Source of the DNA: Rhododendron vialii | Lineage: Eukaryota; Streptophyta; Magnoliopsida; Ericales; Ericaceae | Reading direction: 5' to 3' | Length of the DNA: 64,000 nt | NCBI RefSeq assembly: GCF_030253575.1 | Contig: NC_080561.1 | Location: 13,874,001 to 13,938,000, forward strand | Part shown: positions 33,396 to 44,972 of the stretch, piece after piece | Numbering within the stretch: the stretch's first letter is position 1 | Layout of the letters: each line of letters begins with the position of its first letter | The notes under the pieces: model-generated | Told to the model about the DNA's origin: nothing | The model's database searches: none | The model's input: the letters and a program-made list of their open reading frames with translations, nothing else | Program-made: the position numbers and the translations under genes

Positions 33396-34167
33396 TGATG
33401 AGGTGGGGGAGTGGTTGGAAGGAAGGAGGGGGTAAAGTTATAGTACCATGATGAGAGGGTGTAAGGGTGATGGTGACATGTGGAGTCATTGCATTTGCAT
33501 GCACCTGATTTTGATGGAACTCTACAGGGTGTGTGAGTGTTCTACAGGGTGTGTGAGTGTAATGTGTGTATCAATTCCTTTTTTCCTCTCCGTATTATTG
33601 TGTTGTTATAATTGTGCGTGCGTGAGCCTGTGGGGATGTGATATTTCTGATTGATTAGACCCAACTGGATACATTTCCACAATAAACTCCTGTTACACGC
33701 CTTGAGAAACTATTTGGTGTTATCGGGACATTCTCACATCTAATGGGCTGTTTGGATGGAGGATTTATTTTAGGTGAATATAAAATGAGGATGGATTTGA
33801 AGATTGATATGTAATAAAAGGTGATATGTTAAGAATAGTAACTCCACCTTTTAAGAATGGTGAATTTGTAATGAGGTGTTTGGATGATTTTTTGAAAATA
33901 AAAATTTGAAAGGTGGATATGATGAGATATAGTATTAAATGACTTATTTGAATGAGAAAGGATAAATCAAAGGGGGATTTGGAAGGGTAAAACCGTCTCA
34001 AAACACCCTGGATTTTCCAATGCTGGGATTTGAGCTCCCCTTCACAAATCCACCTCTGGCGGAGATAAAGCCACTACAGTTTTTATCTCCTCCTTCCAAA
34101 AAACTGAACCAAACACTGAATTTGAGGGAGAGCCGGAGTACAAATCAAGGAGCCTTATATATATATA

Positions 34168-34232
<65 letters not shown>

Positions 34233-35028
34233 GTATAAAGGTTTGCATATATATATATATATAGTTGTATAAAGGTTTGCAAATGTTTAACATGTGATGG
34301 TAATTAACAAAACATATTAGTAATAATTACAACCAGCTACAAGAGCACTCAATTATTTTTCCATTCGACTACCTTTCATAAATGGTTCCAATCCTCTCTC
34401 TTTCGAAGTTAACATTCCTCCGAATCTAAACTATACACCGGAAGAGTCTGTAAACAGATCTGAATCATTGATAACAACGTTGGATTTTTTTTTAGGGTTT
34501 TCCTCCTGTTTTGGGCTCAGCCTGTTGGATCTAAATTAGTTTCTTCCGTTTGGTTAGAAAAAAAGGATCTTGGGTGTTCAGACCGGTGTAACCAAGTCCC
34601 TGTTATTTCTAAATTTTCGCTGAGAAAAAAAAACATTGGACAGATCCAAAACTTGGACCGAAAAATGATCCACTTTCCTTAAAACAAAGGAGTGTTTGGG
34701 AGCAATTTTTTTTCCAGAAATTTTGTACCATTATGGATGTTTTTGTTAAGGATTGTTAATAAGAAAAATCTACACAAGTGTGTTGGTTGATGATGCATGG
34801 GTAGTCCATTTTTAAGAACTTGTGAGAAAGCCTAAAATTGGAATTAAAAAGTTTTTCCAGAGATGATTTTTATATTACGTAGTGTTTGATTCATTTCTAA
34901 AACATTTTGACAGACTGTAATCCTCAACACAATCTGATCATATACAAACATCGATAGACGGGATAGCCAAACACTCCCGTTATATTGGCCTCGTCACTAC
35001 ATTGAGCATTTTTAATGAGTGTGTTATT
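33396..35028. other. No gene seen; possible Tourist-like pieces
   Basis: Non-coding. GGGCTGTTTGGATGGAGG at 33747 and an AACCAAACACT word near 34110 could be ends of a decayed Tourist-like element. TCTACAGGGTGTGTGAGTGT is tandemly duplicated near 33520-33560. The rest has no recognised content except the TA repeat entered separately. Confidence 0.4.
34155..34262. repeat. Long TA microsatellite
   Basis: About 75 bp of (TA)n with one C interruption. Then AGTTGTATAAAGGTTTGC, a further (TA)n, and the same AGTTGTATAAAGGTTTGC again, so the flank is duplicated. Confidence 0.9.
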
Positions 35029-35433
35029 AGGCCTCATTTGATAACAGTAATAGATGGATGAGATTCATAACGAGATGGGATTATGATTGGGATTGAGATT
35101 AGTAATGAGAAGATATTGTTAATGAGAATGAATTGATAATGAGTATGTTTGTTTGAGATGAGATTAGATGATAAGATTATTAATATCATGTTTGTTTGAA
35201 ATGAAATTAGATGATAAAATTGGATTGATAGAAGAAATTGATAATGAAAAGAAGTTGTGATTAGATTATGAATACCAAATCCCATGGGGTATTAGGGATA
35301 CCCTCTAATGGCCTGTTTGGACATCCCAATGGACTAATAATCCGGACCTTTTTTTATTATCACATAGAGTATTAATACTCCCATAAAATTAATACTCCAA
35401 TTCCAACCCTGAAACCTCTTATCAAACGGGTCC
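35029..35433. mobile_element. Decayed Tourist-like element
   Basis: GGCCTCATTTGATAA on the left against the inverse of CTTATCAAACGGGTCC on the right. Flanks TTA and TCA differ by one base. Another GGCCTGTTTGGACATCCC end occurs inside at about 35311. Confidence 0.45.
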
Positions 35434-35543
35434 TCAATGTATTAGCGACTTGTACTTAAGAATCAATAAATAATTACTCCTATGTTATTATGTGCTATCT
35501 TGAGTGTGTGTCAACGGTGTTAATTTATGTGTGTGCTGAAATG

Positions 35544-35749
35544 GAGAAGTTTTTCCGTGCCGGGTGGGCATGGGTCACATAGTACCGAGCACCATCTCGG
35601 CCGTCAAAATATGTTTTGGATGGTCCAGATCGATTTGAGTAATTTTTTGTGTGAAATTACTAATACACCCTCCTCAAGCTCAAACAAATCTGGATCATCC
35701 AAAACACATTTAGACAGCCAAGATAAGCACTGACGCTGAAAAATTCCTC
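35544..35749. mobile_element. Mutator-like MITE with 9-bp target duplication, copy 2
   Basis: Ends GAGAAGTTTTTCCGTG / inverse of GCTGAAAAATTCCTC. Identical GCTGAAATG flanks at 35535-35543 and 35750-35758. It is 206 bp and resembles 25492-25721 in ends and interior. Confidence 0.8.
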
Positions 35750-36242
35750 GCTGAAATGTGTTAAATTTGGATAAGGGTGAGGGAGACAGAGGGAGGGGGG
35801 TAGGGACCACCACTGTGCGCCAAGTTCGACTTTCCAAAAGAATATTTTACAGTTTTTTTTGTAACCGGGAAAAAATATTTTCAAAACATTTAAAAATATT
35901 TACTCCCCAAATTGTCGCCCCTACGAAAAAATCATAGGGACAAATAAAATACTTTCGAATATTACTTTTTAAGTTTCTTTACATCAAATTAAAATATTTC
36001 ATGAGCTCTTTAATAAGGTAAAAAAAACCTCAAAAAATTATGATATGAAGTATTTGATTTCTTAATTTTAAATTACACATTTTTTCGTCGGGGTCCAATA
36101 ATTTGGGACAGAGAGTATTGCAAATCAATGTACATGCAATGGAGAGGGAGTAAGAAAGACAACACCGGGGCTAAGGTCCAATATGCAGTCGTCTGAAATC
36201 CTTAGATCTCAAAAGAAGTGTAAAATCTACTCGTAGGATTAA

Positions 36243-36481
36243 GGCCCCGTTCCAGAACACCTTCTTAAAAAATAAGTACTTATTTCACATTTTCAAACTC
36301 AAAAATAATGTAAATGAAAATTAATTTTTCAATTTTTTTTGCATCGTATTAAAGATCTCAATGAGATCTATCAAACAAGATCCATATTGCATATTTTTAG
36401 ATTTCAATAAGCCTATAATTTTTAAGCTTGAAATTGCCTTCTTAAAAAATAAGGACTTAAAACCCGTTCTGGAACGGGGCC
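36243..36481. mobile_element. Tourist-type MITE, GGCCCCGTTCCAG family, cleanest copy
   Basis: Perfect 16-bp inverted ends GGCCCCGTTCCAGAAC and TAA on both sides (36240-36242, 36482-36484). It is 239 bp. This copy identifies the family at 6439, 6757 and 12737 as Tourist/Harbinger-type. Confidence 0.9.
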
Positions 36482-36922
36482 TAAGTAGGATTCATGATTA
36501 CTTTCAGGGAGGAATTTTTCCGCTCCCCAAATTGTTAACCTCGCCCACAAAGCAAATGCAAAAACTAATATTATATTAATTTTTGCACTTTTTAAAGTTA
36601 ACAATTTAGAGAGTGCGCAAATTCATCCTCTTACTTTTTATTAGGCAACCTATGAACTCAAATTAAAAAAGGAGGGTTCAGCTAACACAAACCCATTAAA
36701 CACATGATAATACACTAAAAAAGACAATACAATTTAAAACTCCAATACGGTTTTCATAGATATCAATAAATTTTTTGCTACTCCATTCCCTTTGTTAGGT
36801 TGTTAGTCTTAAGATAAAAGAAAAAGTTTTGTATGTTTACGTATTTTTTCGTCTTTACTAAATTTATTTAATATTTTAACAAAAAAAATTAGTTTTTGGA
36901 TAGAGATATGTTATGTATATAT

Positions 36923-37300
36923 AGTCAGTCTCAAATGAGGGAGTCCTTATTTTAGTTAAAATGCGGACCTCCTCATTTTTTCCATTTTCCGATCGAATTT
37001 CGATGATCCGAGCGGCTCAATGTGTTCAGAACGTGATTTTAAAGGTACCCGCGAGAAATCGGCAAAAAAAATGACCGGAAAAAACTTCATTCGAGCAGTT
37101 TTTGTTTGAACTGTTCGATAAAAAACAAACAAAAACTGCTCAGATGAAGCCCTTCCTGGTTTTTTTTTTTTGCTGATTTTTCGCAAGTACCCTTAAAATC
37201 ACGTTCTGAACACATTGAGCGGCTCGGATCATCGAAATTCAATCGGGAAAAGGAGGTCCGCATTTTATTAAAATGAGGTGGTCCTTACGGGAGACGGACT
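36923..37300. repeat. H1 foldback element, copy c
   Basis: Ends AGTC / GACT, with TA repeats on both flanks. The left arm has GATGATCCGAGCGGCTCAAT and CCGCGAGAAATCGGC; inverses are on the right. TTAAAATGCGGACCTCC appears on both arms in inverse. About 378 bp. Confidence 0.85.
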
Positions 37301-37313
37301 ATATATATATATA

Positions 37314-37666
37314 TAGAAGAATTTTCAAGTGAGGGATCCCTCATTTTGTTAAAATGAGGGACTTTCATTTCCCGATCAAATTTTGAAAGTCCGAACTGTT
37401 CAATGTGTGCAGAACGTAATTTTAAGGGTCCCCGCGAGAAATCAGCAAAAAAAATGACCGGGAAGGGTGTCATCCGAGCTGTTTTTTTGAACCGTTCAAT
37501 GAAAACTGCTCGGATGAAGCCCTTCTTGGTCATCTTTTTTGCTGATTTCTCACGGGGACCCTTAAAATCACTTTCTGATCACTTTGAGCGGCTCGGATCA
37601 TCGAAATTCAATTGGGAAGGGGAGTCCCGCATTTTAATAAAATGAGGGATCCCTCACCGAAACCTA
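37314..37666. repeat. H1 foldback element, copy d
   Basis: Immediately follows copy c across a TA repeat. GTGAGGGATCCCTCATTTT occurs at the left end and its inverse at the right end. The core has the family words (CGCGAGAAATCAGC / GCTGATTTCTCACGG). About 353 bp, with TA repeats both sides. Closely matches copy f. Confidence 0.85.
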
Positions 37667-39162
37667 TATATATATATCCAAAAAGTAAAAAATTTAATAA
37701 AAATCGCTAAGTTGGAAAAACACAGATGACAAAACAGTAAAAAAAATTTTGGAGAAGATATTTTTAAGAAGAGAATAACATGGTTTGTTGCAATTTAGGG
37801 GTATTTTCACAAACAAAAATCACAAAAAATTTAACGTATTTTATTATCTTGTTTTTATTAACAAAAAAGTTTTAACATTTTATCATTTTATTTCTACTAA
37901 CAAAAAAGTTGTTAATTAATTTTTTTTACAGTAACTCTACTCACAAATTCATCAATAACTTATTAACTACCAAAAATACTTTGATATTTTTCAACAACTT
38001 ATTTACTATCGAAAAAATCTAATAACCATAAATAAAAATCTACAAATTTTTAAGTGCGGGAAGCACTCCCTCAATCAAGAGTAAAGGCGAGAGTAGATTC
38101 GAATAAAACGTGGAAGTTGTTGCATGGAGTAATTGGAAGACAAGAAAGGGGGCCCCACTAAAATGATGACATCAGCTATAAGTGTAGACCTGGACGGACG
38201 TAGAGTAGCTTTCTGTGCATTGTTTAATTAATTAATTAACGAGGAAGGGAAATAATTCATTCCGAGCATTCTGCATCGGTACAAACGAGAGCTGCTATTC
38301 CCCCTCCCCTGACACACACCCCCCGGCCCCACCTCCCCTTTTCCGAAATTACCCCCGCCTCTCTCTCTTTCTCTTCCTTTTCTTTTTTTCTTTTTTTACA
38401 GTTTCTTTCCTTCTTTCTTTTTTTTCCTTTTCTTTCCATTCCAGTTTGATTTTTTTTTTCATTTTATTTCATTTTCTTTCTTTTTAGTTTGAATTTTTTT
38501 TTCTCTTTAATAATAGGTTCAAGTCTAATTCTAGGCTTTGTAAAATAATTATGAAAAAAAAAGTGTTTCAATTGATCATGTTTATACGACTGTTTTATTT
38601 TTCTTTTTTTGTCCTTTATAGATTAAAAAATATAGTTACGAAAATAAGTGTTTCAATTTCCAAATATTTCATCCTAAATGGTCGTAGTAAATTTTTTAAT
38701 ACACATATTTTTTTTAACTATGTTTTAATATATAAACGGTGTAAAAATAAGTATTTCAATTTTCAATCCATGTTACTAATCAAACTATTATTTCTTACAT
38801 TTAAAAAATTTGTCCTTTCTTTCTTACACAATAGGTTCAACTCTAATTCTAGATTTTTTAAAGTAATTGAGAGAGAGAAAAAAAGTGTTTCAATTGATCA
38901 TGTTTATCCGACTATTTTTTTCTCCTTTATAGATTAAAAAATATAGTTACAAAAATAAGTGTTCCAATTTTCAATCCGTTTGAACCGGTGCAAAGTTGTT
39001 ATTTTTCTGATCATTTCATCTTAAATGGTCGTAGTAAATTTTTGGTTCCAAGGCCTTTCAATGGACATCCTAAGAGAGTCTTAGAACTAAAAAATAAGTC
39101 TTAGGATGTTTTGTTGAAAGGCCTTAAAAAGATGTGAGTAATTGAATAAAGAAATAAATTAA
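37667..39162. other. No gene seen; AT-rich with pyrimidine tracts
   Basis: Non-coding. It contains a long CT/T-rich tract (38358-38520). An AAAGTGTTTCAATTGATCAT segment occurs twice in direct orientation (about 38560 and 38882). An inverted pair, GGCCTTTCAATGGACATCCT / AGGATGTTTTGTTGAAAGGC, lies around 39050-39125. Confidence 0.45.
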
Positions 39163-39493
39163 AATAATATGATCAGAATAAAAAAAATTTCACACCCGTT
39201 CAAACGCATTAAAAATTGAAGTACTTAATCTTTTAACCATATTTTTTAATATATATAAACGGTCTAAAAAAATTAAGTGCTTAAATTTTCACTCCTTTTG
39301 AATCGGTGCAAAGATTTTGTCAATATAATTAGAATAACAAGATCTTTGCACCGATTCAAACGGAGTGAAAATTTGAGCACTTAATTTTTTTTAGACCGTT
39401 TATATATTAAAAAATATGGTTAAAAAATTAAGTACTTCAATTTTTAATGCGTTTAAACGGGTGTGAAGATCTTTTTATTTTGATCATATTATT
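39163..39493. repeat. 331-bp palindrome
   Basis: AATAATATGATCAGAATAAA on the left pairs with TTTTATTTTGATCATATTAT on the right. Inner blocks CACACCCGTTCAAACGCATT / AATGCGTTTAAACGGGTGTG and GAATCGGTGCAAAGAT / ATCTTTGCACCGATTC also pair. Arms are about 150 bp with a short loop near 39320-39340. Non-coding. Confidence 0.8.
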
Positions 39494-40800
39494 CTAAAGA
39501 GACATAATCAAATTTTGTCTCTAATACTCTCATAATTACGTTTCTGCTCCATAGGATTGCAAATTGACGGTGAGAATTTTTTTCAACCCAAACGTTGCCG
39601 TTTTAGGGGCTAGCAGAGCCCAGGACGAATTAAAATTAAAATGACGGAGAGAGGTAATTAAAAGGGCTGAGGGAAGGTAACAACGGAAAAAAAATGTGAG
39701 ATCGGGAGGGGTGTGGTGTCGGGGGGTGGGAAAAGCAATTTACGGTACAAACCCCGCTGCCTCTCTACTCTACTCTACTCTACTCTACTCTCCCAATCCT
39801 AGAGTGGGCCCCCTCCCTCTATTCTTGGGTTTCGCAAACCTAACCTCGGGCCCCCACATAGCTTTACCATTACCTGGATGGATGGTAGTACGTAACTACG
39901 TACTCACAACTGATTCTGTCATAAAAAGGATTGTGACTACGTATTTGGGAAACGATTTTCACTTCTTTTTTTTTTTTTATAATTTATTAATTTATAAATG
40001 CGCTTTAATTCTAGTTTTTTAGTGAAAAAAATACACTTTAGAATTTTACTAAAGGAAAAAAAATTGGAGTGCATTTATAAAAAAGAAAGTGAGTGAATCA
40101 ATACCCTCTTCTCAAAAAGAAAATAGTAACTGCATTTTTTTTAGGACGAATGGTTAAGATTTAAAGAATTAAAAAAATGTATTGAAAAATGCTAAAATAA
40201 AGACTCCTCTTTTTATTACCTGCGCTCTTTTTTTTGTTTTGTTTTTATTCATGTAAATTTACTATAGTAACCTTCCAGCAACTTACTTTTTCACACATCA
40301 AAGGATAATGTGATAAAATAACAGGAAAAAAGAGAGAGTGTATACGGTAAAAATGGAGTTTCAAAATCAGTTCTCTAAAAAAATTTTGTGTGAGAAAATA
40401 ATTACAATTTTTGTACTTAGGAATTGTAGGTTCTATCAATGAAGCTATTAAAGTTTTGACAGGATATAAGAGGTGGATATGTTATCACACCAAATAGTAA
40501 ATCAAAAATACTTATATTCAATATTTGCCATCCGGATATAGATCATTGATATAATATCCGGAGATATTATGTTTGTCCACATGTAGATATAAGAAGGATG
40601 GGGGAGGTGACGTTTCTATATCCTCCCTTCTAATTACAAAAAATGTCACTGTCTTTATATGCTCCTTTCTAATTACAAAAATGTCACCATCTTCTTTTAA
40701 TTCTATATCCACCTACTCTTATCCACCCCGAAACAAACCAAGTATATGCATATCCACTCTTCTATAAATTACTCAAATAAACCATATCATATTCCCCTTA
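39494..40800. other. No gene seen
   Basis: Non-coding. Holds a CTCTA pentanucleotide repeat (about 39764-39790). At 40520-40700 there are ATATCCGGA / TCCGGATAT words and a duplicated CTTCTAATTACAAAAA block, perhaps a decayed MITE. The end borders a possible Helitron start at 40801 (A followed by TCTATACTATATAG). Confidence 0.4.
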
Positions 40801-41865
40801 TCTATACTATATAGTATTGCAGAATAGATTTTTGAGGAGGTTGTTTCGGAGTTGTTGTTTGGTGTTTTGATTGGCTTACCTTCCTTTGGGTCTGGTTCTT
40901 GGGTTGCGTTTCACCGATGTGCTCTTGATCAGTTAATCTTTGTAATCCTTTTCAAAAATTTATAAAAAAAAAATTGCTGAGCAAAAAAAAAAAATAAAAA
41001 ATGTGGATGCGACAAGTGTATGTCCCACTTCATTGTTCAGAATTTTAGTTTAGTCTAATAATTTTGTAGATTTTAAAAATATTCTACTGGTAGCTTTCTT
41101 TCCAAAAGAGAAAATCCATTAGGTAGAAGCAAACCAATTATATTTGCTCAGGAGATAAAATTATATTAGCCAGAAGCAATCCAATCATAGTAGAAATTAA
41201 TAATTTTTCACAAATTTTCCCAAATAACTATTGTTCCTATTTCAATTGGCCAGTGTAAAAATGAAATGTAGATCACATATAGTTGTCCTCTTAACTTAAA
41301 TTAAACTCTTCTAGGAACCATTTTATAGCTACTCGGCTACTCCTAATGACAGTCTAAACAGATTTGAAAATAATTTAGCATTACTATCCAACGATTAAGG
41401 TTCTATTTATAGGTTCCATTTTAAGGTTCTCTTCCCCCGGAGGCTCCATCCTTTAGGTACATGCTTACCTCGCTTCATTTTATAGATTTTTCTATGCTAT
41501 AAGAACGTTTTGGTCATTCTTATGTTTTTTTTTTAGTGTTCGCACCTCCAATCTCTCTCACGTTGATGAAGACCAAAATTGATTAGTGTTTTTAATTTCA
41601 TTTGAGCTAAATTTTTTGTTTTGATATCTCAGGATACATTTTCCGAATATAACACACGTTTTGGAAAAGTATATTTCCCCTTTTAATTGGTTGTTCGTTT
41701 CCATGGTGCTCACTTGGGTACCGTAAAAAGCATCCTCCGCCCCTCTTAATTTCCCTCCCATTATTAAAAAAGAAAGAAAATCTCTACTGCAAACTCACTA
41801 ATTAAACATATATTATTAAACATATCGCAAATTAGTATATTTTTAATATCAAAATAATAAATCAA

Positions 41866-42347
41866 ACCAAGCCTTATGTCTCAATCACTTGGGGTCGGCT
41901 ACATGAATCTTTTTCCTCCATTTTGAGTTATGTCAAGGGCCACTTATTCACACAAACCCATTATACTCATATCTTTGCACACAACACCATCTAATGTTAA
42001 TTTAAGTCTACTTCTCCCGGTAGCATTGCTACACAAAGTTATTCTATCCGCTCTCTTAACTACTGCATCTCCTGGTCTACGGTAGACATGCTCAAACCAC
42101 CTTAGTCTATTTTTCCTCAACTTCTCTTCTGTAGGTGCTACACCTACTATCTCACGAACAATTTCATTTATAATCCTGTTTCGCCTAGTCTTACCACACA
42201 TCCACCTCAACATTCTTATTTTCGCTACATTCATCTTGCTCACATGTTGTTTCTTTAATAGACCAATATTTTGTTCCGTAAAATATCGTTGGTCTTATGA
42301 CAGCCCCATAGAATTTTTCCTTTAATTTTGTGGGTACCCCTTTTAAT
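41866..42347 (-). pseudogene. RTE-type LINE, 3' fragment
   Basis: The minus strand gives the end of a plant RTE-like reverse transcriptase polyprotein: KLKEKFYGAVIRPTIFYGTK, then after a one-base shift VAKIRMLRWMCGKTRRNRI, VGVAPTEEKLRKNRLRWFEH and GRSRLKLTLDGVVCKDMS. It ends in the usual 3' tail (GACCCCAAGTGATTGAGACA and TTTGATTTA on the minus strand). It is 5'-truncated, as expected of LINE copies. It lies 66 bp left of the Harbinger element. A related copy is at 60465. Confidence 0.8.
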
Positions 42348-42415
42348 ATCAATAATAGGCGAAGGAAACTAAGATGGAAGAAATGTTTTTGGTATTAAGT
42401 TGATCGCTTAACTAA

Positions 42416-42447
42416 GGCCCTGTTCGGACAAAAAATTGAGCCGGCTT
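42416..42447. repeat. Left terminal inverted repeat of the Harbinger element
   Basis: GGCCCTGTTCGGAC followed by AAAAAATTGAGCCGGCTT. Preceded by TAA. Confidence 0.92.
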
Positions 42448-44176
42448 TCCCGGCTTTTCTGTCAAAAAAAGCCACCACTGGTTCGGCTAAAAAAACCATT
42501 TTGAAAAAGCCACACTGCAGACCACGAAAATGACCAAAATACCCTGGCTATCTTATATGCCTTCCTAGCAGAACCTTATCCTTCTGTACTCATCACACCA
42601 TAGCCTCACACAGTCCAAACCCTTTCCGAAGCTCCCAAACAGTAATCACCGACTCTCCCCAGAACATCCATTCAAGGGGGAACTTTCCAAATCCTGTCAC
42701 ACGCCTCGTCCGGCATCAACCCCCTCCGATCCTCCTCACCAACTCTCCACGGAACCCAGATCTCCTCCGCCCACCAAATCCTCCGTCCAGCCGTTGATTC
42801 CCGTTAGGTGCAGTAACTCCGGCATCACCCCCCTCCGATCGTGAACCCTACATAGCAGCAAGAACTTCCACCTTCGAGTTTTTCGGAGGCAGATCGTATT
42901 CGTCCAACCTACGGCCCCTCTCTTTCACACACAACAATGAGTTCTCAAACCCTTGTCCGAGTTGATGTCTGTAATGTTTGTGTTTGTTTGTATTTCCGAA
43001 AGGATGATTGCGACCTTCGTAGTTTTTTCAGAATACTCTGACGGATATTCATTCAAAATCTAAGCTCATACCAAAATTATTGGAAAATTAGGACCAATAA
43101 GTTGTATGTCTGATCCAATTACAGACTCCATTCAACACTTAATTTTTTTCCTTTTTCGAACTCTATTTTTGCCGTCTACACAATTGCAATTTCACATTAT
43201 TTGCTGGCATTGAAGACATTTTGTATGAAAACTACCAAATTTATGTACTCTATCTAGAATAGTTTGTTGGATCTGTGTATCAACCATTGGTTCTGTTGTT
43301 GATATCACTCGCTATGCGAAACCCTTGTTTGTTACACATAATTTCTACAAATATTTCATTATCGGAGCATAGTATTTTTTTATGTTTTTTAATTTTCCAT
43401 TCTTAGGGACCCCATAATTCTTTGACTTAAACAGGAACAATTTCATTCCCATCGTGTTTACTTGTTCTCAATCTGAAGATTCTGTCTTAGGCTGCCTTCA
43501 ATTAATTTCCACAAATGGACTCATACAATTTGACTAGTAGTTTGCTGTTCTGATTCCAGAGTAGTGGAAGGTTTGGTTACGCTGTATTGATGTCTTACTT
43601 TCTTTGTATGGTTTTTTTTTTTGTTTCTATGTTAATGCCCTTTTGACCATGTGAAAAGAAAATGGTAGACAAATGAGCACTTTATTTTCTTTTTTAATCT
43701 TCTTCTTTCCTTTTCTGCCTTCGGTTATAAATCGATTTGAAAACTAATCATGCAAACTGATCCTAAAACTTAGTTTGAGGGTGCATCTTCAAGCTTGCCT
43801 TAACAAATGGGAATGTCAAATTTTGTAGAATGGCTTATGTGATAATTTTGCATTTGAAAATTACATATTTTCAGATGTAGGCTGCAACCATTATGTGAAA
43901 CTTAGGTATTTCTTTAATTGTATAGTAACTTTACCAAGTTTTGGCAAAGAAGGAAGGTGTCACTCCAATAAATGACCCAAAGGGAAAATATTTGACATGA
44001 GTTGCCAAATTTTTTCCCTGCTCATAGTGATGCTAAAATGACACTTACAGCATTTCATGTGTTAGTAGTTTCATCAAATGCAAAAGGGGTATGGAGAGGA
44101 AAATAAAATTAAGTATCTAAAAGTTCTATAAATTTTGTTTATGTATAAATGTTAGAGCCAACAGAAATCAGAATCA

Positions 44177-44669
44177 ATGGCTTCGAACATGTCCTCCTCC
44201 AATTCTGGTTGGATGCATCGAGTGTGTGGTCGGTGTGGATCCGGACCTTGCGTTGTCAAAATCTCGCGATCATTGGAGAATCCTGGACGTCGTTACTTTA
44301 AGTGTCCGATGAACCCAGTAAGTGTACATATAATATATTCAAATTTGCATTGTCAAATTCAACATAAATGTACTACTTCCCTACAAATACTTTTTAATGA
44401 ACCTAACATTCTACTACAACAACTAGCCTTGCGACAAATGGAATGGGTGGTGTGACGAGTCTCTTCCAAGCAACGCTTCTGTCCCACTTCCGAATGAGAC
44501 ACGTGGTGTTCCTTTTGAACTTTCAACTGTCACCCCTACGTTGATTGTAGAGATTGCAAACCTCAGGGCTGAAAATCGGGAGATTCTCAACTCAGTGAGG
44601 ACACTTCAGACAGTCATGATTGCCATAGGTGTTGTCCAAGTGTTGTTGCTCTGTCTTAAGTTCGCTTAG
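44177..44669 (+). CDS. GRF-type zinc finger protein with C-terminal membrane segment, inside the Harbinger element
   Basis: Two exons, 44177-44317 and 44427-44669 (GT-AG, phase 0), give 127 residues. Residues 17-57 match the GRF zinc finger: CGRCG, then SLENPGRRYFKC, then CDKWNGWCDE with its Trp pair, so the likely metal ligands are C17, C20, C43 and C49. The exon junction falls inside the finger (MNP/PCD), and the two halves fit only when spliced, which supports the gene model. After a Ser/Pro linker, residues 87-108 (EIANLRAENREILNSVRTLQ) look like a short coiled coil. Residues 109-125 (TVMIAIGVVQVLLLCLKF) form one hydrophobic segment, likely tail-anchored. GRF fingers occur in nucleic-acid-acting proteins, and small GRF plus membrane-tail proteins are known in plants without clear function. 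It is the first of three co-oriented genes; its role in transposition, if any, is unknown. Confidence 0.8.
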
Positions 44670-44972
44670 ATGAACCTGACTTGTTAACGTAGTTCCATAG
44701 ATGGAGTCGTTATCCTTTTGTTTTAATATTGGTAATCGACTTTTGCCTTGTAATGTGCCGTATGTTACTGTCTTACGTAAATGTGCCAAATGTAAATTAT
44801 TCTAATCGACTTTTGACTGAAGGTGTATAGTACAAAAATGTTAATACTTTTTTCTGATGTTTTATGTCTCCTATCTTCCGTACCTTGTCATTTTGTACGT
44901 TACATTGGATTTATAGCACAAGTTCAACTTTAACATTGTTATACTATTTGCTTCGTTAATATACTTGAAGAC

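Noticed and set aside
38551..38937. 128-codon plus-strand frame
   Set aside because: Phe/Leu/Lys-rich translation of T/A-rich repeats, partly a direct duplication.
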